NCBI GenBank assembly: GCA_902580265.1
Contig: CACHJY010000025.1
Coordinates: 1-16,877, forward strand
Length of the DNA stretch: 16,877 nucleotides
Direction: 5' to 3'
Source: an uncultured Alphaproteobacteria bacterium
GTDB taxonomy: Bacteria > Pseudomonadota > Alphaproteobacteria > Rhodobacterales > Rhodobacteraceae
The position numbers and the translations under genes were made by a program. The notes below the pieces were generated by a model. That model did no database searches. It was not told the origin of the DNA and saw only the letters and a program-made list of their open reading frames with translations. Positions 7,284-13,709 of this stretch are shown one piece after another (within the stretch, counting starts at the first letter, position 1; each line of letters opens with the position of its first letter).

Positions 7284-8079
7284 GCTGCATGGCCTCGGAT
7301 TCAAACAAGCTATCAACTAATTTTTTATTAAACGCTATTGTGTCAATAATAAAAATACTTGAATGCTCACGCTTTTTCTTCTTTGTGGTAGTCATCTGTT
7401 GTGTCTTTGCAATCCAGACCCCATCAATTTTTTTAATATCCTTTGCTGACCAGAGCTTAACTTTTTTTCCCTTTTTCACAAGTATTCTGCCTTTGACACC
7501 AAAGAATATATCTTTTCTAATCCAAGTAAGTGTTTTTAAGTAACCTGTCTCTTTAATTACATCTTTTGATTTTGGTGTAGCCTCAATTACCCAACAATCT
7601 GCACCATCAACTACATCACTTTCTTTTACAATTTTGTAAGTATAGTCTTCAATTTCTACTCCATCTAAATCAGCATATGTAAAATCACTACCCATAAAAG
7701 AATTGGACCGATCGCCACCAGAAATCCTATTAGTTTTTTGAAGACTTGGAAGATACAACCAGGAATCATTATCTTTTGACGGATCGTCCCAGTTGTAAGA
7801 CAAATAGGAGGTATTCTTCACATCGGAAGGACTCAAGAAAAAAGAGATGCTTTTTGTTCCATCGGAAACTTCTTTTGTAAAACCCTTTAGTTTTCTCTCT
7901 CTTTTTCTATTTTTCTTATCGATCAAAACAAGAGTAGATGTCTGCTCTATAGTTTCCCCTGTATACCTTTGATCAACTTTTTTCATGATCTCGTAAGCGG
8001 TCATGGGAACAGATACATTTGGTAAAAGTAAAACAAGAAAAAACAAGAAGTATTTTGGAAATATCGTTTTAAAGTTCAT
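7273..8079 (-). CDS. LolA-like periplasmic protein (outer membrane lipoprotein-sorting protein family)
   Basis: A 268-aa exported protein: hydrophobic signal region 8-26, then a mature chain of curved beta strands. The segment around 106-138 (SWLYLP.L.K.NRISGGDRS then FMGSDFTYADL) is the hallmark of the PF17131 LolA_like family, annotated as outer membrane lipoprotein-sorting protein. It is distinct from true LolA, and its cargo has not been defined in general. The fold binds acyl chains in LolA/LolB relatives, so lipid or lipid-like cargo is plausible. Lys-rich stretches at 202-208 and 233-237 are notable. There is no lipobox, so it is likely soluble in the periplasm. It lies 20 bp after the RND gene and 5 bp before the barrel gene, which fits a shuttle between the two. 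Confidence 0.87.
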   Translation of the reverse strand: MNFKTIFPKYFLFFLVLLLPNVSVPMTAYEIMKKVDQRYTGETIEQTSTLVLIDKKNRKRERKLKGFTKEVSDGTKSISFFLSPSDVKNTSYLSYNWDDPSKDNDSWLYLPSLQKTNRISGGDRSNSFMGSDFTYADLDGVEIEDYTYKIVKESDVVDGADCWVIEATPKSKDVIKETGYLKTLTWIRKDIFFGVKGRILVKKGKKVKLWSAKDIKKIDGVWIAKTQQMTTTKKKKREHSSIFIIDTIAFNKKLVDSLFESEAMQRGY

Positions 8080-8083
8080 TTAT

Positions 8084-8094
8084 TTAATAGCCTC
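8084..8094 (-). repeat. GAGGCTATTAA element at the LolA-like gene start (copy 1)
   Basis: Identical to the 11-mer at the barrel gene start. It sits 4 nt before the ATG, with GAGG 11 nt from it. The RND gene start has the related GAGGTATT immediately before its ATG. Confidence 0.55.
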
Positions 8095-8099
8095 AAAGA

Positions 8100-10418
8100 T
8101 TAGGTTAGTTTTTCTTCTTTTTCGAATATAAAGAGTAGCGCAGGTATAAACAATAGGCACCCTAACAATGCCAACGTAAAAATCACGGTGGTGAGCCAAC
8201 CAATATCAATCATAGGCACTAAGCGAGCAAATAAAAAAGTGCTAAACCCAACAACAAGCGCCAATGAAGTGGTTATAATAGCCCTTCCCGACTCCGTCAT
8301 AGCTCTCTTTATCGATTGCTCTACTGAACTTCCTAGAGATCTCGCCAACTTATATCTACTTATGACATGAATGCAGTCGTCTATTGCGATACCCATTGTC
8401 ATGGCTCCTACTATTAATGATCCCAAATTCAAATCCTTACCCAACATTGCAAAACATCCACCAGCAAAAACTATCGGAACGACTGCTGGGAATACGGCAA
8501 TTGCACCATGTTTGATCGACCAAAAGATAATAAAAAGAACAACACTTATGAAGGTTAATGAGAGCATAAATGACTGGCTGATCCCCTTATCGGTGTACTC
8601 ATTTTGAGCTTGAAACATTACCATTGGACCGGTAGGGGTAACATTCAAGCGTGGAAAATCTTTATTTATTGTTCGCATCATATCATCCAGAAACTGGTTA
8701 TATTCGCTAGCATCCATATTAATTGTCGGTAATGTTATTCTTGTAAACCGCTCATCAAAATCTTTAATATCTGATAGGTCATCATCAGGACCTGAGTTTT
8801 CGAATAATAACAATAGCTGGCTAGTCATAGATTTACTGTCCGGAATTTTGTAAAACTCTTGTTTGTTGTCCGAAAACGCCTTCCTAATTTGCTTAAGTTG
8901 GTCCAGATAACCTACAATCTTCCCTGACTTTTCTTGTTTTTCAAGAAAAGCCTCAAGAGCGTCAAGTTTTTTGAGAAATTCGGGCTCTTTAATCCCCTCC
9001 TCTGATTCAGAATCTAGCATCATATCAATATTTGATGATCCTTTAAATTCTCTATCAAAATACCTCAAGTCTTCTGATATTTTGAGATCACTCTTAAAAA
9101 ATTTAAAAATATTCGTATCGACTTTAATGTAGGTAGCACTAAAAAAACTCACAGAAATAAACAGAAGCCCCACTGCTAAAATACTAAATCTATTTTTGTA
9201 CGAAAAATTTGGAAGAGTAGAGGTCACATGTGTAAGCCAGTCATTGTCGTAAGCCTTTTTCGTGGCCGGCGAGAGCTTGCTTAAAAACGATAAAGCAGCA
9301 GGCAACGAACTCATTGAAAGAATAAAAATAATCATTGGTAGTATTGTTGCTAGCAAGGAAAACTCGCGCACAGGGGATAATTTTGTTATGTAAAGCGCAG
9401 CAAATCCAATTGACGTGGTGAATTGCGTAAAAAATATTGGTTTAAAAAGGTTTTTAATTAATTCTCTTGATGCGTCTGAAGCTGTTAGCTTGGAAAGAGT
9501 TCTCAAGCTGTAAAATTCAGACATCACATGAACCGTGCACGCCATTCCTAACAACATTGTAATAGGAATTAAAGCTTGGTTTACAGGAGTTATATTATAG
9601 CCAAGATACGCTTGCAATCCAGTCATTATTGTGACTGCTGTACCAATAACAACCCAGGGTGCCAGAATACCAGTCAAAGATCTAAAAACAATGCCTAAAA
9701 CAATCATCATTACGACAGCCACAGTAGGATTTAGCCAAGCGGCATCTGAGTTACTGATTACGGTAAAACGTTCATTTAAAACAGGTTGTCCTCCAAACTT
9801 AATATCATATCCCTTTTCTAAATAACCCATCTCACTTATAAAGTTACGTAAATCCGTCACGACTTTAAGCTTGTGATCAAGCCCATTCACAATATACTCA
9901 GTTCTCGCAATTATTCTGGTATGCCTAAAATCTTCACTTATGAGGGTGTCGAGAGCAAGGTTTTCATCCTGCATGGCAATCCTAGCCGCACCCAATTGAT
10001 CTAGATTATCTTCTAAACTCTCTATGTCCTCGAAAATATAGTCTGTAGCGACAACTCCATCTCGATTATATGTTCTCTGATATCTAGCAAGACTATCAAC
10101 CTTTTCAACCACTTCATGTTCTTCTAACATTGAATGAATTTCTTCAATCATTTTAATAGTCTCAAGTTTGAAAAGGTCTTTATCTATTGATCTCGCTTCT
10201 ATACCGACAACTAGAGATTCAGTGCTTCCAAATAGATCTCTCATCTTATCGTGAGCTAAAAGCGTTGGATCGCCTTCAAGGAACCACATTTCATTTGAAT
10301 TATTGACCCCTATGGGATTTTTTGAGATAGAAAAAACGGACACTAAAATCAGTAAGACTGTAATTATGAGAATGAAAATTCTATTCTTAATTACTTGTTT
10401 CGACCATGCCTCTATCAT
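8100..10418 (-). CDS. MMPL/RND superfamily exporter
   Basis: Inner-membrane proton-driven transporter of 772 aa, of the size of the predicted-exporter (MMPL, PF03176) group rather than the roughly 1030-aa AcrB group. It has two homologous halves: TM1 near 13-31, periplasmic loop about 35-225, a TM bundle about 228-380; then TM7 near 411-428, a second loop about 430-610, and a second bundle about 614-766. The second half has GIAIDDCIHVISRY (676-689), with the Asp680-Asp681 pair expected for proton relay. The equivalent site in the first half reads GMACTVHVMSEF, where Ala293-Cys294 replace the acidic pair. Periplasmic loops of this size can hold substrate without a separate adaptor; no membrane-fusion protein is encoded here. 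It is first in the operon, with AGAGG 4 nt before the ATG. Likely cargo is a lipid or hydrophobic compound (inference from family and partners). Confidence 0.92.
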   Translation of the reverse strand: MIEAWSKQVIKNRIFILIITVLLILVSVFSISKNPIGVNNSNEMWFLEGDPTLLAHDKMRDLFGSTESLVVGIEARSIDKDLFKLETIKMIEEIHSMLEEHEVVEKVDSLARYQRTYNRDGVVATDYIFEDIESLEDNLDQLGAARIAMQDENLALDTLISEDFRHTRIIARTEYIVNGLDHKLKVVTDLRNFISEMGYLEKGYDIKFGGQPVLNERFTVISNSDAAWLNPTVAVVMMIVLGIVFRSLTGILAPWVVIGTAVTIMTGLQAYLGYNITPVNQALIPITMLLGMACTVHVMSEFYSLRTLSKLTASDASRELIKNLFKPIFFTQFTTSIGFAALYITKLSPVREFSLLATILPMIIFILSMSSLPAALSFLSKLSPATKKAYDNDWLTHVTSTLPNFSYKNRFSILAVGLLFISVSFFSATYIKVDTNIFKFFKSDLKISEDLRYFDREFKGSSNIDMMLDSESEEGIKEPEFLKKLDALEAFLEKQEKSGKIVGYLDQLKQIRKAFSDNKQEFYKIPDSKSMTSQLLLLFENSGPDDDLSDIKDFDERFTRITLPTINMDASEYNQFLDDMMRTINKDFPRLNVTPTGPMVMFQAQNEYTDKGISQSFMLSLTFISVVLFIIFWSIKHGAIAVFPAVVPIVFAGGCFAMLGKDLNLGSLIVGAMTMGIAIDDCIHVISRYKLARSLGSSVEQSIKRAMTESGRAIITTSLALVVGFSTFLFARLVPMIDIGWLTTVIFTLALLGCLLFIPALLFIFEKEEKLT

Positions 10419-10430
10419 AATACCTCTCAG

Positions 10431-10441
10431 ACGTTAAACGT
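10431..10441. promoter_or_regulatory. Inverted repeat ACGTTAAACGT, candidate operator 1
   Basis: A perfect 11-bp palindrome (arms ACGTT/AACGT around one A) centred 18 bp upstream of the RND start codon. The position suits repression of the RND operon. It is short, so the operator role is tentative. Confidence 0.35.
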
Positions 10442-10473
10442 GAAATAATGCATTGAGTTATTTAATACAAGTC

Positions 10474-10486
10474 TTACGTTGCGTAA
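10474..10486. promoter_or_regulatory. Inverted repeat TTACG-TTG-CGTAA, candidate operator 2
   Basis: A perfect 5-bp inverted repeat with a 3-bp centre. Its centre is 44 bp from that of the first palindrome, close to four helical turns, and both are built on ACGT-type half-sites. This could be a pair of sites for one dimeric regulator; no regulator gene is in the window. Confidence 0.35.
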
Positions 10487-10576
10487 AAAGATTATCTATT
10501 TAGTATTAATACAAAAAGGGCTAAAATAATAATTATTGTATAAAAGAAAACCATTGCTTGAATGGAAGATTTCTAC

Positions 10577-10582
10577 AGGGGA
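10577..10582 (+). promoter_or_regulatory. Ribosome binding site deciding the SDR start
   Basis: AGGGGA, 5 nt before the ATG at 10588. It selects this ATG over an in-frame TTG at 10558, which has no such signal and would add ten residues not expected before the nucleotide-binding strand. Confidence 0.7.
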
Positions 10583-10587
10583 AGTTT

Positions 10588-11430
10588 ATGCAAAATATAT
10601 TTCTTACTGGAGGAACTGATGGGATTGGACTTTCCGCTGCGAAGTCCTTATTAGCTATGAAACACCGACTTTTTGTTACATATCGAAATAAAAATAAATC
10701 AGATGCTGTAAAATATGAACTTAAGTCATTTTACGACAACAAACAGATAAGTTTCTTAAGATGTGATTTGTCTGAGCCTGATGATATTAATGGAATTGTG
10801 AATGTAGTTAACAAATCTAAAATAAAAATAGATTGTTTGATTAATAACGCCGGAACTATTTTGTTTAAGAAATCTTATAATAGCGTGGGAATTGAAAAAG
10901 TCTTTGCTACAAACCATCTAGGTCCCTTTTATCTTACAAATAGGCTTCTTGAAAAAAATTTGATACGTGCAGGTGGTAGAATAATTAACGTAGGAAGTAG
11001 TGCTCATCAAAACGCAGTTCTAGATTTTAATAATTTAGACAGTAGCAATTCGAAAAGTTGGTACGAGCGTTATTCAAGGTCTAAGTTATGTAATTTGTTA
11101 TTTACACTGAAGTTATCGGAAAAACTTACCGAAAAAAATATATCTGTAAATTGCGTCCATCCAGGAATCGTAAATACGAATATCGGTCAAGATCATAAAG
11201 GAATTTTACAGTTTATTATAAGGTTAGTTTTAAAATACAGAGGCATATCACCTGAGGAAGGCGCAGACACTCTTGTCTATCTAGTAACAAGCGAGATCGT
11301 ACAAAATCTCTCTGGTAAATATTTCATAAAAAGAAATGAGTCAAAACCCTCAAAAGAGGCCCTAAAATCAGATATTGCCGATCGATTATGGAAAGAAAGC
11401 ACTAAAATAATAGATAGATTTTCATCTTGA
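10588..11430 (+). CDS. Short-chain dehydrogenase/reductase, retinol-dehydrogenase-like
   Basis: Cytoplasmic NAD(P)-dependent oxidoreductase of 280 aa (PF00106), classical SDR. Visible elements: nucleotide-binding TGGTDGIG (7-14), Asp60 after strand 3, NNAG (86-89), Asn109 in ATNHLG, catalytic Ser near 137-138 in INVGSSAH, and Tyr162/Lys166 in YSRSK. Arg33 in TYRNKNK after strand 2 favours NADP(H). Overall layout (NHLGPFYLTNRLL, SSAHQNA, HPGIVNTNI) matches the retinol dehydrogenase 11-14/WWOX-like group, whose bacterial members act on unknown alcohols or ketones. The start follows AGGGGA at 10577. It is transcribed divergently from the RND operon. Its stop overlaps the start of the lytic transglycosylase gene by four bases (TTGA), so the two are translationally coupled although their functions appear unrelated. 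Confidence 0.92.
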   Translation: MQNIFLTGGTDGIGLSAAKSLLAMKHRLFVTYRNKNKSDAVKYELKSFYDNKQISFLRCDLSEPDDINGIVNVVNKSKIKIDCLINNAGTILFKKSYNSVGIEKVFATNHLGPFYLTNRLLEKNLIRAGGRIINVGSSAHQNAVLDFNNLDSSNSKSWYERYSRSKLCNLLFTLKLSEKLTEKNISVNCVHPGIVNTNIGQDHKGILQFIIRLVLKYRGISPEEGADTLVYLVTSEIVQNLSGKYFIKRNESKPSKEALKSDIADRLWKESTKIIDRFSS

Positions 11431-12617
11431 AAAACATTTCCAAAATTTTTTTGTCTATAATTTTCTTATTCTTACCAGCGCCTATTTTTGCGCAGAGTAC
11501 AAAAGTATATGAATATTGGCTTGAAAAGTTTTTGCTACCAAAACTCCAGCAAAAATTTAATTCTCACAAAATTATTTATGAAATAGATATGCATCTTAAA
11601 GATAACATAGCCTCTGTAATAACATTAAAAAAGTTACTTAATAAAAATGAGCAGGCTGAGTTTTCTGAGCCCTTAGAGTATTTCAACAAAAAACTAATTA
11701 TACAAAAAACGAAAGAAGGAAAAAAAAATGCAAAGAGCCTAAAAAAAATATTAGAAGATATCGAAAATATATATAAGGTGGATAAACATTTTTTGCTTGC
11801 TATATGGGCCAACGAGACATTTTTTGGAAGAGTTAGGCCAAGACTGGACGGGTTACAAGTACTTTCTTTACTCAGCTTTTCGTCAAAAAATAGACATTTT
11901 TACTTGAATGAGTTATTTTATCTGATTGATTTTGCTATAGAAAATAGAATTGATATTAAAGAGCTAAAGGCTTCAAAAGCGGGCGCTCTCGGACAACCTC
12001 AGTTCCTACCTTCTACTCTTGTTAAATTCGCTGTAGATTACGATAAAGACGGCAATATAGACATATGGAACAGTCAGTCTGATACATTGGCTTCTATTGC
12101 AAACTATTTAAATCATTTTGGATGGAATAATAGCTTAGAATGGGGATATGAAGTTCAACTGTCAAAGAGCATTAGTTGCTACCTAGAGGGACCAGATCAT
12201 TCAAGAAGCTTGAGCCAGTGGAAAAAGTTAGGAGCGTCAAGATTTAAAGGAAAAGAATTTCCTCAAGATGATCTCAATGAGTCATACAGCCTTATGTTTC
12301 CGGCTGGTATATATGGGCCTATTTATTTAGTAAGTAATAACTTTTATACCCTGAAGGAATATAATAACTCAGATTTATATGCTTTATCGGCTGGGTTTAT
12401 TGCAGACAGAATTAAATATAAAAACCACGACTTTATTAAAAGTTGGGAAACAACTAAAAAATTTACAAGAGATGAAATAATAAGCATACAAGAAAAACTA
12501 TCTAAAAAATATGATACGGGTGGCGTTGACGGTCTTATCGGGCACAAAACAAGGCGTGCAATAGGCCTATATCAAAGAGATAACAACCTACCACAAACTT
12601 GTTGGCCACCACTTTGA
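11427..12617 (+). CDS. MltB-type lytic murein transglycosylase with C-terminal peptidoglycan-binding domain
   Basis: A 396-aa exported enzyme that would cleave the MurNAc-GlcNAc bond in peptidoglycan with 1,6-anhydro product formation. Signal peptide 1-22 (cleavage near IFA|QS) with no lipobox cysteine, so it is predicted to be soluble periplasmic, unlike lipoprotein MltB. The SLT_2 domain (PF13406) spans about 25-333, with catalytic Glu130 in AIWANETFFGR, GALGQPQFLPS (186-196), a DYDKDGNIDIW segment (204-214) and the closing SDLYALSAGFIADRI. A PG_binding_1 domain (PF01471) lies at 348-392, with GGVDGLIGHKTRRAI. The start is TTG within the TTGA overlap with the SDR stop. The signal peptide starts exactly there and no ATG lies nearby until codon 55, so TTG is well supported. 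It ends 13 bp from the stop of the convergent phosphotransferase gene. Confidence 0.93.
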   Translation: MKNISKIFLSIIFLFLPAPIFAQSTKVYEYWLEKFLLPKLQQKFNSHKIIYEIDMHLKDNIASVITLKKLLNKNEQAEFSEPLEYFNKKLIIQKTKEGKKNAKSLKKILEDIENIYKVDKHFLLAIWANETFFGRVRPRLDGLQVLSLLSFSSKNRHFYLNELFYLIDFAIENRIDIKELKASKAGALGQPQFLPSTLVKFAVDYDKDGNIDIWNSQSDTLASIANYLNHFGWNNSLEWGYEVQLSKSISCYLEGPDHSRSLSQWKKLGASRFKGKEFPQDDLNESYSLMFPAGIYGPIYLVSNNFYTLKEYNNSDLYALSAGFIADRIKYKNHDFIKSWETTKKFTRDEIISIQEKLSKKYDTGGVDGLIGHKTRRAIGLYQRDNNLPQTCWPPL

Positions 12618-12630
12618 GTTATAAAACTAT

Positions 12631-13680
12631 TTAAGAGTTGGAACAAATGTCATAGCCAATTCGAGCCATATCCTCTGCTCTTTTTATTTGCTCAAATACA
12701 TTAGAGCTCTCTGAGCTAACATTTCCTAGTAGGGTTCTAGCAGCGACACCAAAAATAATTGCTGCGCTACGAAAAAGAGCGAATGATAAAAATAGAGGCC
12801 AATTTGGAATTGAGCTTCTACCTGAAAACTTCATATATAGATCAAGAAATTCCTTTTCAGAAGGTATACCCAATTGTTTTAAATTTAAGTCTTCAAACCC
12901 ATATCGGTAGGGGATACAATAATAACCCAGATCAGCTAAGGGGTGGCCCAATGTAGATAATTCCCAATCAAGTACACCAATCACTGTTGAGTTATTTTTA
13001 TCAATTATTGTATTACCTAATCGATAGTCACCGTGGGCAATAGCAAATTCATCCTCTATGAGAGAATTTTCTTTAAGCCATATACAAAGTAAATCCATTT
13101 CTTTGAAGTTAGCCTCTACGGTAATATCTTCCTTTGATCTTTGGAATTGATCAGACCATAATTTTATTTGACGCTGGATATAGCCTTCTGGTCTCCCAAA
13201 AGACCCCAGTCCAATAGATTTGTAATCTACATTGTGCAGTTTGGCTAGCGTCTCTGCTAAAGATACGCAGATGGTATTTCTTTCATTTTTTGAGAATCCA
13301 TTTATTTCTGGAGTTGTAATTATTCTGCCGTCTACGTAGTCCATTATAAAAAATTCAGTACCTATGACATTTGGGTTATCACAAAAACCAAGCATCTTAG
13401 GCACAGGGAAATCTATTTTTCCAAGAGCGTCCATTACTTTAAATTCTCTGTCAACGGCGTGTGCCTTTGGCAACAGCTTTCCAGGAGGTTTTTTCCGCAA
13501 GACGTATTTATTGTTTTCACTCTCAAGAAAAAAAGTTGGGTTAGACATTCCTCCTTGAAACTGCTGTACTTTCAATCCTGTGCTCTCTATCTCATTATAC
13601 TCCATCCATGTCATTAGATTATCGGTGTTGAATTTATGTTTTTCCAAAGGAGCTATTAATTCTTGATCATTTCTGCTCAT
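12631..13680 (-). CDS. APH-fold phosphotransferase, ACAD10/11 N-terminal-domain type
   Basis: Cytoplasmic kinase-fold protein of 349 aa (PF01636). ATP-binding elements: GGMSNPTF loop (43-50) and Lys63/Lys64 in VLRKKPPG. The catalytic HGDYRLGN (216-223) gives Asp218 and Asn223, and GVLDWE (235-240) gives the metal-binding Asp238. The KKPPG and the LDWELSTLGHPLADLGYYC stretch are typical of the family found as the N-terminal domain of acyl-CoA dehydrogenases 10/11, which is linked to phosphorylation of 4-hydroxyacyl-CoAs, rather than of antibiotic kinases. GGAG at 13689-13692, 8 nt before the ATG, supports the start. It lies 29 bp downstream of the acyl-CoA carboxylase and is probably in the same operon, consistent with an acyl-CoA or hydroxyacyl-CoA substrate (inference). 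No acyl-CoA dehydrogenase domain is attached or adjacent. Confidence 0.9.
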   Translation of the reverse strand: MSRNDQELIAPLEKHKFNTDNLMTWMEYNEIESTGLKVQQFQGGMSNPTFFLESENNKYVLRKKPPGKLLPKAHAVDREFKVMDALGKIDFPVPKMLGFCDNPNVIGTEFFIMDYVDGRIITTPEINGFSKNERNTICVSLAETLAKLHNVDYKSIGLGSFGRPEGYIQRQIKLWSDQFQRSKEDITVEANFKEMDLLCIWLKENSLIEDEFAIAHGDYRLGNTIIDKNNSTVIGVLDWELSTLGHPLADLGYYCIPYRYGFEDLNLKQLGIPSEKEFLDLYMKFSGRSSIPNWPLFLSFALFRSAAIIFGVAARTLLGNVSSESSNVFEQIKRAEDMARIGYDICSNS

Positions 13681-13688
13681 TTTTCTTT

Positions 13689-13692
13689 CTCC
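13689..13692 (-). promoter_or_regulatory. Ribosome binding site of the phosphotransferase gene
   Basis: GGAG on the minus strand, 8 nt before the ATG at 13680, within the 29-bp gap after the carboxylase stop. It supports separate initiation on a shared transcript. Confidence 0.6.
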
Positions 13693-13709
13693 AATATGTA
13701 AAACCTAAT

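Larger units (their letters stand above)
10419..10587 (+). promoter_or_regulatory. Divergent intergenic region between RND operon and SDR gene
   Basis: This is the only non-coding stretch above 100 bp. It must hold the promoters of both the minus-strand RND operon and the plus-strand SDR/transglycosylase pair. On the minus strand, TTGTAT followed 17 nt later by TATTTC is a weak candidate promoter. On the plus strand, TAAAAT at 10522 and TATAAA at 10539 are candidate -10 boxes without good -35 partners. Two inverted repeats lie toward the RND side. Confidence 0.5.

Noticed and set aside
10558..10587. TTG at 10558 as the SDR start
   Set aside because: No ribosome binding site; the ATG at 10588 has AGGGGA and gives the normal SDR N-terminus.
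12618..12630. Possible hairpin terminator between convergent genes (AGTT..AACT)
   Set aside because: Arms are only 4 bp, loop AT-rich, and no clear T-run follows on either strand.
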